From JAODBQ01 sp047602055 (lineage in GTDB: Bacteria > Actinomycetota > Acidimicrobiia > Acidimicrobiales > Ilumatobacteraceae), in NCBI GenBank assembly GCA_047602055.1, contig JASGIG010000001.1, forward strand, positions 1,860,001 to 1,924,000: a stretch of 64,000 bases of DNA, given 5' to 3'. The translations under genes and the position numbers were made by a program. Numbering within the stretch: the first letter of the stretch is position 1; each line of letters starts with the position of its first letter. The notes beneath the pieces were generated by a model that had not been told where the DNA came from, did no database searches, and worked only from the letters and a program-made list of their open reading frames with translations. This document shows positions 9,082 through 17,696 of the stretch, one piece after another.

Positions 9082-9767
9082 GCGCAGACAATCCGAAGGC
9101 TCAGCAACGCAGCCACGTGCTCTGCGTTCTGGCCACGGCGAGCCAGGGCAACGAGGCCCAGTTCGAGCGGATGTATCTCGATCCGGCCTTCCGTGCGGAG
9201 CTCGGCCAGCACGAGGCTGTCGTCGACGTCCGGGTCTTCAAGCGATCGCCTGTCGATCTGTCGGGCGGCATGGGTCAATCGTTGGACTTCACACACCTCA
9301 CCCTGCTCGATCTTCGGGTGGACGGCGCGGAGGATGCCGTTCCCGCCATCGATCACGTGGCAGCTGTCCACGGGCAGAGTGGTGTTGCGAAAGATCCCGC
9401 TACCTGGCTGTTCCGTCCCGTCACCGAAAAGGTTGGTGATACTGGAGCGGCTCCGAAACCGCTCGCTGTCTTCGCCTTCACCAATGGTGTGCCAGGGAAG
9501 CGTGACGAATATCTAGAGTTCTACGCGACCCGTCACATTCGGCATGCGCTCTACATTTCCACCTTCGCCGGGAGCCAACTCACGCAGAAGACAAGCTTCC
9601 AAAAGCCGGGTCGATTGCCGATTGATGACTTCGAATGTCTCACCTGCTACGACCTCGTCGGAACAGCGGAGGAGCTTCCGGCCGGAGTCGCAGCGGTCCG
9701 GGACAGGCTCGCGTTCCCGTTGCTGGACCATGTGAGGTTCGCCGAATACATCTGCGAGCGCATCTAG
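9078..9767 (+). CDS. unrecognised protein with two related halves, possibly dimeric alpha-beta barrel
   Basis: A 229-residue soluble protein I do not recognise. It has two similar halves: HVLCVLATASQGNEAQFERM near the N-terminus and PLAVFAFTNGVPGKRDEYL near residue 130. Each is a hydrophobic strand followed by a helix with an acidic and aromatic pattern, the layout of EthD/ABM-like ferredoxin-fold dimers. The second half is followed by FYATRHIRHALYISTF, where the two His are attractive candidates for a ligand or active site. It is translationally coupled to the SDR (ATGA at 9078) and precedes the monooxygenase, so it probably serves the same pathway. No function should be assigned. Confidence 0.75.
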   Translation: MSADNPKAQQRSHVLCVLATASQGNEAQFERMYLDPAFRAELGQHEAVVDVRVFKRSPVDLSGGMGQSLDFTHLTLLDLRVDGAEDAVPAIDHVAAVHGQSGVAKDPATWLFRPVTEKVGDTGAAPKPLAVFAFTNGVPGKRDEYLEFYATRHIRHALYISTFAGSQLTQKTSFQKPGRLPIDDFECLTCYDLVGTAEELPAGVAAVRDRLAFPLLDHVRFAEYICERI

Positions 9768-9798
9768 TCCGTCGGGCGAGATCCGGCTCCTTCGTGCC

Positions 9799-9829
9799 TT
9801 GACAGACGACGTTTAAGAATCGGGATAGA
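9799..9829 (+). promoter_or_regulatory. possible -35 box and weak -10 before the Baeyer-Villiger monooxygenase
   Basis: A perfect TTGACA is at 9799-9804 in the 74-bp gap before ATG 9842. About 17-19 nt later comes GGGATAGA, a poor -10. The gene may therefore have its own promoter in addition to readthrough from the SDR. Confidence 0.3.
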
Positions 9830-9841
9830 AGAGGACAGGCA

Positions 9842-11884
9842 ATGGTGGTAAAGAACGCTGAATTGCTTTCAGCGCATGATGATCTCATCAAGGATGCGGT
9901 GCAATATGCCGATCCCATGGTACTGCGTGGGCTCTTGTACCAGCTGACCGGCAACGAGGACGTGATCGCGACCAAGACGACATCGAGCGTGATCGATGGG
10001 ATCACCTTCACAGCTGTTGTAGATGAGCAGAGCCTTGCGTTCCTGCGTGCCGAAGCCGCCCGACTGCTCATGCGCTTGCGGGATGAGGGCCCCGGCGAGG
10101 TGATGCCAGGACCGAAGGAACGGTTGCATACCAGCATGAGTGCGACCGCCGGCGAATCGATTCGTGATGCCGATGTGGACATGTATCTCGAGCGACTCGC
10201 GCTGGATCCTTGGGCTCTTGGCCTTGATTCGTCCGTGGAGCTGCCACACGACGCTTCGAACTCGTTCCGCGTCGCCGTGATCGGCGCGGGGATGGCTGGT
10301 CTCGGCGTTGGGGTCCACCTTCGGCGTGCGGGGATTCCCTTCTTCATCCTCGAAAAGGGCAGCGGGGTGGGCGGCGTCTGGTTCTGGAACCGCTACCCGG
10401 GTGCGCGCGTGGACGTGGCCAGTCGTTCCTATACGCACACGTTCGCGGCGGACTACCTTCAGGCTTCCGAGCACGCCGCACAGTCGGAAAACGAGCGCTA
10501 CTTCAACTGGGTTGCCGATACGTTCGAGGTCCGTCCGCGCATTGAGTTCAACACTGAGGTGATCTCGGTCGTCTGGGACGACGCCGCGTCCGAATGGGAA
10601 ATCACGGCCCAACAGCCCGACGGGCGCCGGGTGTTCCGGGCGAACGTCGTCGTGTCTGCTGTGGGCATCTTCTCACACCCGAACATGCCCGACATCGAAG
10701 GTCTCGACGACTTCAAGGGCCGGGTCTTTCATTCAGCGCGCTGGCCCGCCGATCTCGAGGTCGCCGACAAGAAGATCGCCATCATCGGTTCTGGTTGCAG
10801 CGCTTATCAGATGGCGCCGGTGCTCGCCCAGGAGACCAAGCAGATCACGATGTTCCAGCGGACACCAAGCTGGGTGAACGGCGTCCCCCGCTATCTCGAC
10901 GAGATGCTGCCCCAGGTGGCATGGCTCGATCGGAACCTGCCCTATCACGTGAACTTCGCCCGTCTCCGGGCCACCTGGCATGCACGACCTGAGTCCTTTT
11001 ATGTGCAGTTCACGGCCGACCCTGATTATCGCGGTGACCCAAGCGCCGCGAGCGAGGCGAACAAGCAGCGCCGCGACAGATTGATTACATGGATGCGGAC
11101 GAAGTTCGCGGATCGTCCTGACCTGGTGGAAAAGATGATCCCACCATATCCGCCCGGTGCTGCGCGCCCCGTGCTTGTCGACGCGGACAATAGCGTCTAC
11201 GACGTCTTGAATCGTGGAGACATGAGTCTCGTGACCGATCCGATCGAGCGGATCAGTGAGCGAGGCGTCGTCGCCGGCGGAGTCGAGTACGAAGCCGACA
11301 TCGTCGTGCTGGCGACAGGTTTCAGGGTCAACGACTTCCTCTGGAAGATGGACGTGCGCGGTCGCGATGGCGCCACTGTCACCGAGCTCTGGTCGGAGGA
11401 CGGTGCCCGGGCCTACCTTGGAACGCTGCTTCCCGGCTTCCCGAACTTCTTCATGCTCTACGGTCCCAACACGAACGGTGTCGGTGGGTTCGCGATCCTC
11501 GAGTTCGAGGAGATCGTGACGCGGTTCATCATGCAGTGCGTCGCGAAACTCGCGACCGGCGCGGCGACGACAGTCGAGGTGGCTGCGGACGCCTACTCGC
11601 GTTTCAACGAAGAGCAGGATCGTGCCGATGCGCTGAAGATCTACAACTTCGATCCAAGCGTTCGCACCTACTACACGGTGGGCACGAAGACGAACCGGCG
11701 GTCGATCACTAACAGCGCGCTTGACATTCGATTGCTCTGGCATTGGCTCCGCGATCCAAACGCGGATCCGTCGGTCTCTGAGAGGCCACGAATTGATGAT
11801 CTGCTCGCACAGATCGACGTCGGCTTGGCGGCATCAAGTCGCGTGGCCGAACCATTCTTTGGGAAAGACCTCGTTCTCGGTTGA
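9842..11884 (+). CDS. flavin-containing Baeyer-Villiger monooxygenase, long HapE-like form
   Basis: A 680-residue FAD- and NADPH-dependent monooxygenase that inserts oxygen next to a ketone to give an ester or lactone. The FAD motif GAGMAG is at 148-153, the second Rossmann motif starts near 315 (IIGSGCSAY), and the Baeyer-Villiger fingerprint FKGRVFHSARWP is at 291-302. The first 140 residues are an extension absent from cyclohexanone-type enzymes but typical of 4-hydroxyacetophenone monooxygenase-like ones. ATG 9842 follows GAGGACAGG. With the upstream esterase and SDR it forms a plausible alcohol-ketone-ester-acid route. The natural ketone is not known. Confidence 0.93.
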   Translation: MVVKNAELLSAHDDLIKDAVQYADPMVLRGLLYQLTGNEDVIATKTTSSVIDGITFTAVVDEQSLAFLRAEAARLLMRLRDEGPGEVMPGPKERLHTSMSATAGESIRDADVDMYLERLALDPWALGLDSSVELPHDASNSFRVAVIGAGMAGLGVGVHLRRAGIPFFILEKGSGVGGVWFWNRYPGARVDVASRSYTHTFAADYLQASEHAAQSENERYFNWVADTFEVRPRIEFNTEVISVVWDDAASEWEITAQQPDGRRVFRANVVVSAVGIFSHPNMPDIEGLDDFKGRVFHSARWPADLEVADKKIAIIGSGCSAYQMAPVLAQETKQITMFQRTPSWVNGVPRYLDEMLPQVAWLDRNLPYHVNFARLRATWHARPESFYVQFTADPDYRGDPSAASEANKQRRDRLITWMRTKFADRPDLVEKMIPPYPPGAARPVLVDADNSVYDVLNRGDMSLVTDPIERISERGVVAGGVEYEADIVVLATGFRVNDFLWKMDVRGRDGATVTELWSEDGARAYLGTLLPGFPNFFMLYGPNTNGVGGFAILEFEEIVTRFIMQCVAKLATGAATTVEVAADAYSRFNEEQDRADALKIYNFDPSVRTYYTVGTKTNRRSITNSALDIRLLWHWLRDPNADPSVSERPRIDDLLAQIDVGLAASSRVAEPFFGKDLVLG

Positions 11885-11900
11885 AGTCGTACGGTTCATC

Positions 11901-12755
11901 ATGACATCTTCGCCTGAAACGCCGATCGCGACGGCCTCCACCACTGATTTCGCGCTCGTTGCCGAGGGTATCACGGTCATGTTCCAGCGGCGGGGCGGCT
12001 CCACGGTGACGGCTGTCAATGACGTAGGCTTCCGCCTCGACCCTGGTGAGATTCTCGGGGTAGTGGGTGAATCAGGATCTGGAAAATCTACGTTGGGCCG
12101 CGTTGTCGCCGGTTTCCAGACCGTACAGCGCGGACAGGTGCGCCTGCCGTCCGACTCAGGCGGGGCGACTGTTCCTCGAAGAGCGGGTGGAGGCCGTGCC
12201 GGGGTGCAGATGATCTTTCAAGAGTCGTCGACTTCGCTGAATCCTCGGATGTACGCGGCGAAGGCCGTGGCAGAGGCGTATGCGCGAGGCGGCCGGATCC
12301 ATCGGGATGACATCGATGTTGCCATTGAGGCACTCGCGCGCGTCGGCATCAGCTCGGCCAAGGCGCGCCGGACGCCGCCTCAGCTGTCGGGTGGTGAGCG
12401 ACAACGTGTTTCGATCGCTCGGGCCCTGGCTGCGCATCCGAGGATCTTGGTCTGTGATGAGGCGGTGTCCGCGCTGGATGTGTCGGTGCGGGCGGATATT
12501 GTGAACTTGCTGGCGGACCTTCAGGACGAAACGGGCCTGAGTATGATCTTCATTTCTCACGATCTTTCTGTTGTGAGTCAGCTTGCGCATCGTGTCATGG
12601 TGATGAAGCTCGGAAGTCTCGTAGAGATTGGTGAGACCCGGCAAGTTCTTCAGAATCCCCAGCATGAGTACACCCAGAGCTTGCTTGCGGCGATTCCTCG
12701 GTTGGAACGGGCGCCGCTGCTCGATGTGGGACGTCATGGTCTTGCCACTGAGTAG
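11901..12755 (+). CDS. ABC importer ATP-binding subunit, Dpp/Opp F-type
   Basis: A 284-residue ATPase of the peptide/nickel/opine importer family. Walker A is GVVGESGSGKST, the Q-loop is MIFQESSTSLNPRM, the signature is LSGGERQRV, Walker B ILVCDEAVSALD and the switch His in FISHDLSVV. ATG 11901 is 16 bp after the monooxygenase stop. It is the first of five transporter genes in the order ATPase, ATPase, permease, permease, binding protein. The link with the monooxygenase gene suggests uptake of the pathway substrate rather than of peptides, which is inference. Confidence 0.93.
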   Translation: MTSSPETPIATASTTDFALVAEGITVMFQRRGGSTVTAVNDVGFRLDPGEILGVVGESGSGKSTLGRVVAGFQTVQRGQVRLPSDSGGATVPRRAGGGRAGVQMIFQESSTSLNPRMYAAKAVAEAYARGGRIHRDDIDVAIEALARVGISSAKARRTPPQLSGGERQRVSIARALAAHPRILVCDEAVSALDVSVRADIVNLLADLQDETGLSMIFISHDLSVVSQLAHRVMVMKLGSLVEIGETRQVLQNPQHEYTQSLLAAIPRLERAPLLDVGRHGLATE

Positions 12756-12765
12756 GGGTTAGGGG

Positions 12766-13758
12766 ATGCAACAAGTAGAGGAATTTGTGGCTCCAGCTGG
12801 TTCTGCGGTCCAGCGACAGTCGTTGTTGCGCATCTCCGGTCTCGACGTCACGTTTGCTGACGGTACGCGCGGTGTCCGCGGTGCGACTTTCGATGTCATG
12901 GAGGGCGAGGTCGTTGGCGTTGCTGGCCAGTCGGGAAGCGGAAAGACGGTGACGGCGTTGTCGATCATTGGTCTGCTGCCTCCTGGAGCTACTGCGGGCG
13001 GGTCGATCATGTATCGCGACCGCGAGCTGATCGGTCTTTCAGAGCGGACGTGGACACAATTGCGAGGTCGCGAGGTCTCGATGATCTTCCAGGAGACCAC
13101 GACGGCGCTCAACCCCGTGGTGCGAATCGGCAAGCAGCTCATGTTGGCTGCACGCGCGAACACCGGGATCGACCGTGCGTCGGCGCATCGCCGTGTGACT
13201 GAGATGCTGATCGATGTCGGGTTGAAGGACCATTCCCGAGTGATGGCGAGTTATCCGCATGAGCTGTCGGGTGGCATGTGCCAGCGGGTGATGATCGCGA
13301 TGGCGCTCAGTTGCGGCGCGAGTCTCCTGATCGCGGACGAACCGACGACGGCGCTCGATGTGTCGGTCCAACGGGACGTCATCGACGTGATCAAGCGGGT
13401 GGCCGCGGAACACGGGCTTGCCGTGATCTTCGTGTCCCACGATCTCGGTGTTCTGGAAGAGCTGTGCGACAGGGTCGTCGTCATGTACAGCGGCGAGGTG
13501 GTCGAGGTGGGGCTGACCGCCGACATCATTGCTCGCCCGCAACATCCGTACACGCAGGCCTTGCTGGCGAGCGTCCCGCGGCTGGACGGCGCGCGGCGGC
13601 GATCGGTGAATCTCGGCGCGCCAGTGGGAGCCGACGTGGAGGGCTGTCGATTTCGTCTGCGGTGTGGGCTCGCCACCGATGTTTGCGCGCGTCATCCGGA
13701 TCTGGTGGCTGAGAATGGTCACGCGGTTCGGTGCTGGTTGGCGGGGGGCGACAGATGA
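12766..13758 (+). CDS. ABC importer ATP-binding subunit, Dpp/Opp D-type
   Basis: A 330-residue ATPase, partner of the preceding one. Walker A is GVAGQSGSGKTV, the signature reads LSGGMCQRV, Walker B LLIADEPTTALD, and the switch His is in FVSHDLGVL. The C-terminal segment GCRFRLRCGLATDVCARHPD is the Cys-containing oligopeptide/dipeptide C-terminal domain typical of the D-type subunit. ATG 12766 follows AGGGGAT. Its stop overlaps the next start (ATG 13755, ATGA), which implies coupled synthesis with the permease. Confidence 0.93.
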   Translation: MQQVEEFVAPAGSAVQRQSLLRISGLDVTFADGTRGVRGATFDVMEGEVVGVAGQSGSGKTVTALSIIGLLPPGATAGGSIMYRDRELIGLSERTWTQLRGREVSMIFQETTTALNPVVRIGKQLMLAARANTGIDRASAHRRVTEMLIDVGLKDHSRVMASYPHELSGGMCQRVMIAMALSCGASLLIADEPTTALDVSVQRDVIDVIKRVAAEHGLAVIFVSHDLGVLEELCDRVVVMYSGEVVEVGLTADIIARPQHPYTQALLASVPRLDGARRRSVNLGAPVGADVEGCRFRLRCGLATDVCARHPDLVAENGHAVRCWLAGGDR

Positions 13759-14705
13759 TCAGGATCATCTTGAAGCGTCTCTTGGCCCTCGTGCCGACGG
13801 TGCTCTTCGTGACGATCGTAGTGTTCTTGTTGAGATCGATCATCCCCGGTGGTCCCGCCGCGGCGCTGTTGGGGACGAATGCGTCTGATCCGGCCGCTGT
13901 GGCGCAGTTGAACCATCGTCTCGGCCTGGATCGACCCCTCTACGAGCAGTACTTGAGCTGGCTCGGCAATCTCTTCAGAGGGGATCTCGGGACCTCGTTC
14001 TCGACACAGGTTCCGGTGTCCGAGATCATCGTGAAGCGTTTCGAACCAACCTTGTTGATCGTCGCGGGATCCGTGGCGATCTCCACCATCGTCGGGGTAG
14101 CTGTCGGCATCTTCGCTGCGGTCCGGCGCACATCGGCGTGGGGTCGTCTTGTGTTCACCACGAGCGGCTTGGGGCTGTCCCTACCGAGCTTCTGGGTTGC
14201 GGCGGTGGCGTCGGCCTGGATCGGAGTGACTCTGGGGTGGTTGCCGGCGGGCGGCTACGTCTCGCCGAGTGACAGCCTGATCGACAGCTTCCGGACGTTG
14301 ATCATGCCCGTGTTGGTGTTGGCACTGACGTCGACGGCGATGATCGCGCGCCAGATCCGGGCCGGGATGGCGACGGCGTTGGCCAGTCCGTACGTCCGCA
14401 CCGCTCGGGCGATGGGCATCTCGCATGGCCGGGTCAACTTCGATCTTGCATTCCGAAATGCCGTGGCGCCGCTCATCACGCTCTTGCCGCTCGTCATCGC
14501 TGGGTTGGTCGGCGGTTCGGTCATCGTGGAGAGCGTCTTCAACATCCCCGGAATTGGCGGTGTGATCGTCGACTCCGTCTCCAACCGTGACTACGTGACC
14601 ATGCAGGCCATGGTGTTGCTGTTGTCGCTCCTGGTCCTTCTTCTCAACCTTGTCGCGGACGTGGCGCTGATGTTCATCGACCCACGTATCCGTGACAGCG
14701 CGTGA
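13755..14705 (+). CDS. ABC importer permease, DppB-type
   Basis: A 316-residue inner-membrane permease of the DppB/OppB family. The N-terminus MIRIILKRLLALVPTVLFVT is the usual first transmembrane helix, followed by the periplasmic DRPLYEQYLSWLGNLFRGDL signature. The EAA-like coupling loop is around RTARAMGISHGRVNFDLAFR, and five further helices are visible. ATG 13755 is coupled to the upstream stop. The start at 13731 seen when extending the frame would lie inside the upstream gene and is not used. Confidence 0.93.
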   Translation: MIRIILKRLLALVPTVLFVTIVVFLLRSIIPGGPAAALLGTNASDPAAVAQLNHRLGLDRPLYEQYLSWLGNLFRGDLGTSFSTQVPVSEIIVKRFEPTLLIVAGSVAISTIVGVAVGIFAAVRRTSAWGRLVFTTSGLGLSLPSFWVAAVASAWIGVTLGWLPAGGYVSPSDSLIDSFRTLIMPVLVLALTSTAMIARQIRAGMATALASPYVRTARAMGISHGRVNFDLAFRNAVAPLITLLPLVIAGLVGGSVIVESVFNIPGIGGVIVDSVSNRDYVTMQAMVLLLSLLVLLLNLVADVALMFIDPRIRDSA

Positions 14706-14718
14706 AAGGCGATCATCC

Positions 14719-15615
14719 GTGACGCAAGATGTAGCTTTGATGGCCGACCCGGTGAGTCCGCCTGTTTCGGTCGCGCGCTTGACGGATACGACGTCGACGC
14801 GGCGGCGTCGAGTGGTGGATCTTGGTTGGGGGTTCAACGTCGCTCTTGGAATCGTCTTGTTGATCTTGGTTCTTGGCCTCCTCGCTCCGGTTATTGCGAG
14901 GTCGAGCCCCCTTGAGATCAATGCGAAGGCCCGTCTGCAGGGTCCGTCCTGGAGCCATTGGTTGGGAACCGATCACGTCGGTCGCGATGTCTTGACTCGT
15001 CTAATATTCGGTGCCAGGACCGCCTTCCTTGGTTTGGTGATCACGATCGCGGTGACGATGGTGATCGGCGTCCCATGGGGTTTTCTGGCGGGCTATCTCG
15101 GCGGCGTCTTCGACACGGTCCTGATGCGAGCGGCCGACGCGATGTTGTCCTTTCCCGGGCTCGTCCTCGCAATCGCGATCACCGGGGCTCTGGGCCCGAG
15201 CCTGGTGAACGCCATGGTAGCGCTGGGTGTGGTGTTCTCGCCGAGCATTGCGCGCCTCCTGCGGTCAGCGATTCTGCCCCTGCGAGGTGCGCCATTTGTT
15301 TTGGTGGCGCGCTCGCTCGGGGTGAGCCGCGCCCGCATCGCGGTTCGGCATGTGGTGCCAAATGCGTTTGCCCCAGCCTTCGTTCAACTGTGTGCGATCG
15401 CGAGCCTGGCGATTGTGATCGAAGCCTCGCTGAGCTTTCTCGGGCTTGGCGTGCAACCTCCCCAGCCATCGTGGGGCCGTGATCTCGCCGACGCATACAA
15501 GTACTTCGCCAGTGCGCCCTTTGCGACGATTGCTCCGGGTGGCGTGGTGACCGCCAGTGCATTCTGCATGACGAGAATCGGCGACGGTCTGCGTCAGCTG
15601 ATCGGAACCGAGTAA
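14719..15615 (+). CDS. ABC importer permease, DppC-type
   Basis: A 298-residue permease of the DppC/OppC family. It has the N-terminal cytoplasmic stretch and first helix (VALGIVLLILVLGLLAPVIA), then the conserved HWLGTDHVGRDVLTRLIFGAR after it, and the coupling loop VARSLGVSRARIAVRHVVPN. I chose GTG 14719 because AAAGG lies 9 nt upstream and because GTG 14692 would overlap the previous gene; both are possible. Together with the DppB-type subunit it forms the translocation channel. Confidence 0.92.
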   Translation: MTQDVALMADPVSPPVSVARLTDTTSTRRRRVVDLGWGFNVALGIVLLILVLGLLAPVIARSSPLEINAKARLQGPSWSHWLGTDHVGRDVLTRLIFGARTAFLGLVITIAVTMVIGVPWGFLAGYLGGVFDTVLMRAADAMLSFPGLVLAIAITGALGPSLVNAMVALGVVFSPSIARLLRSAILPLRGAPFVLVARSLGVSRARIAVRHVVPNAFAPAFVQLCAIASLAIVIEASLSFLGLGVQPPQPSWGRDLADAYKYFASAPFATIAPGGVVTASAFCMTRIGDGLRQLIGTE

Positions 15616-15680
15616 CTCAATCCAGACTTGCTATCTGGAATGGGATCTTTGGTTAGACAATCCATAGAATGGAGCCTTTG

Positions 15681-17312
15681 ATGGTGTCAAGACGGTGCAC
15701 ATGGCGTTTTCCAGTCGCTGTAGTTGTAGCGGTCGCGTCGATCGCTGCCGCCGGGTGCAGTTCCGGGGGCAGTTCCTCATCGAGCCAGACCGGGGCTCCA
15801 CCTGCAGTGTCGGCGGAGTCTGGAACTGCAACGCTCGGCAATTCGAGTCCTGACGCTTCGAACCCTCCCACTTCGGGCTTCGTCTCCGACGCGAGCATCA
15901 AGCTTGGCTGGACCAGCTCCATCGTCTCGCTCGATCCAGCCACCATCACGACAGCTGCCAGCTATCACCTCCTCTATTCAATATATGACCGTCTGCTCTC
16001 CTTGGAGCCGGGAACGATGACGCTCGCTCCCGGATTGGCGACGGAGTGGGGGTTCGAGGGTGAGAACAACTTGCTGTTTCGGATGAAGCTGCGTCAGGGG
16101 GTCACGTTCCAGGACGGCGAACCCTTCAACGCGCAGGCAGTGAAGACCAGTTTGGAGCGCTTCTTTCCGCTCGGCCTGCTGGTCCCGATCAAGCACGTCA
16201 CTGAGGTCGAGGTGGTCGGCGACTACGAGGTCGTGCTGCACCTGTCCGAGCCGACATCAGACCTCCCCTATACGCTCGCTGACGTGGGTGGGATGATCGT
16301 GTCGCCGAAGTCGATCCAGACTGATCCCGACGGAATCGCTACCAAGCCGGTCGGCGCCGGCCGCTATCGCGCTGTGAGCGTAGAGCCGGGGTCTAAAGTC
16401 GTTCTCGAACGATTCGACAAATATTGGAACTTCAACGGAGCGGCGCCTGCCCGCGTGGAGTGGGATTACTACCGTGACAGCATTTCGATGGTGAACGCCA
16501 TGAAGAGCGGTTCGCTCGACGGGCTGATCAATCCGGTGTTCGCTGATGTCAGCACGTTGCAAAAGACGTCAGGCTTCCAGGTGACCATTGCGCCGCGACT
16601 GTCGTGGCGTGGCTTCTATCTCAATGCGTCGGTGGAGCCAACGAAGAACCCGGATGTGCGGCGCGCGTTAAATATGGCACTCGATCGTGACGAACTGATG
16701 CAGTTGGCGACGGAGGGGCAGGGATTCGTGACAAGTCAACCCTACCCAGAAGGTCACGCTGCTCATATCGCTGGTTTGGACTATAAGTACGACCCTGACC
16801 AGGCGAAGTCGCTCCTTGCGGGGGCGGGCTATTCGAATGGTTTCAAGCTTGATTGCATCACTCTTGGGGCCGCCGCACTTCCCCCGACGCTGATTCCGAC
16901 CCTCACCAGCCAGCTCTCAAAGGTGGGAATCGATGTAAATTTCCGCGATCTTGCGCCATCGGAGGGAGTGACGGAATTCTTTGCAGTCGATGGGCCGCCT
17001 TGTCTGCTGTCGGGCTGGGCGGGACAGATATCTACCTATACTACGCTTCACAGCTTGTTCGGATCGGATGGGAGCTACAACGCCGGCAAGACAGATTTCG
17101 GGGTAGATGCAGACCTTGGAGAGCTGGCTGCGACGGTCGATGCAGATGCGCAGGCCGAGATCGCGCAACGAATCATTCAGAAGACCTTTGATTCGGCCGG
17201 CGCCGCAATCATGTACGGTGATCCAGCTGTTATCATGCTTCGCGATGGGATCTCGATGGACCCCATCGGCCTCTTGTATCCCGACTTCTCCTCGCTGGTA
17301 ATGAAGCAGTAG
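15681..17312 (+). CDS. ABC importer substrate-binding lipoprotein (SBP family 5, DppA-like)
   Basis: A 543-residue extracytoplasmic solute-binding protein. The signal peptide MVSRRCTWRFPVAVVVAV ends in a lipobox (SIAAAGC) and a Ser-rich linker, so it should be lipid-anchored on the outer face of the membrane. SBP-family-5 features include LRQGVTFQDGEPFNAQAVK and DVRRALNMALDRDEL. I prefer ATG 15681, which has GGAG 6 nt upstream, over ATG 15669. It is the last gene of the importer. Family 5 proteins bind peptides, nickel, opines, sugars or aromatic compounds, so the ligand is open. Confidence 0.92.
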   Translation: MVSRRCTWRFPVAVVVAVASIAAAGCSSGGSSSSSQTGAPPAVSAESGTATLGNSSPDASNPPTSGFVSDASIKLGWTSSIVSLDPATITTAASYHLLYSIYDRLLSLEPGTMTLAPGLATEWGFEGENNLLFRMKLRQGVTFQDGEPFNAQAVKTSLERFFPLGLLVPIKHVTEVEVVGDYEVVLHLSEPTSDLPYTLADVGGMIVSPKSIQTDPDGIATKPVGAGRYRAVSVEPGSKVVLERFDKYWNFNGAAPARVEWDYYRDSISMVNAMKSGSLDGLINPVFADVSTLQKTSGFQVTIAPRLSWRGFYLNASVEPTKNPDVRRALNMALDRDELMQLATEGQGFVTSQPYPEGHAAHIAGLDYKYDPDQAKSLLAGAGYSNGFKLDCITLGAAALPPTLIPTLTSQLSKVGIDVNFRDLAPSEGVTEFFAVDGPPCLLSGWAGQISTYTTLHSLFGSDGSYNAGKTDFGVDADLGELAATVDADAQAEIAQRIIQKTFDSAGAAIMYGDPAVIMLRDGISMDPIGLLYPDFSSLVMKQ

Positions 17313-17325
17313 GTCTTGTTCGGAA

Positions 17326-17375
17326 GGCACCCGAGTAGGAGCACGTTGATCACATCATGACGAAGCTCGGGTGCC
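17326..17375. terminator. 10-bp inverted repeat after the transporter operon
   Basis: GGCACCCGAG at 17326-17335 is matched exactly by CTCGGGTGCC at 17366-17375, with a 30-nt spacer. It begins 13 bp after the stop of the binding-protein gene. It may form the transcript end or a protein site. The remaining 17376-17683 before the next gene shows no coding potential or further structure that I can support. Confidence 0.45.
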
Positions 17376-17683
17376 CATCCGATGAACGCCCGCGCAGGTG
17401 CGCGGCGCACATGCCTGTGTGCGTGACATGAGCCGATTTCCTCCGGGGCGAGCCTGGCCGCTTCAGTCATCCTTCGTACGTCGTCGATCCTTCGTGGAGC
17501 GCTGGACGACGGGCGGCATCGCCGTCTTAAGAATGTCCGGATTTGAGACGACCGGCGGGTGTTCGCCGTCGCGACTGGCCTTGGTCAAGGGATAGTGGCC
17601 ACGCGGAAACGTCGCTCGGAGGCTGTCGCAAGCGGCTCGGCGGACGGCGTGTAACTTGGGATGACCAGCGGTCGCTGTTGCCA

Positions 17684-17689
17684 TATGAT
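17684..17689 (+). promoter_or_regulatory. TANNNT -10 box deciding the start of the enoyl-CoA hydratase
   Basis: TATGAT ends 7 nt before ATG 17697, the spacing expected for a leaderless transcript and seen at other genes of this window. No good -35 box is visible. Confidence 0.5.
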
Positions 17690-17696
17690 TGCGGAT

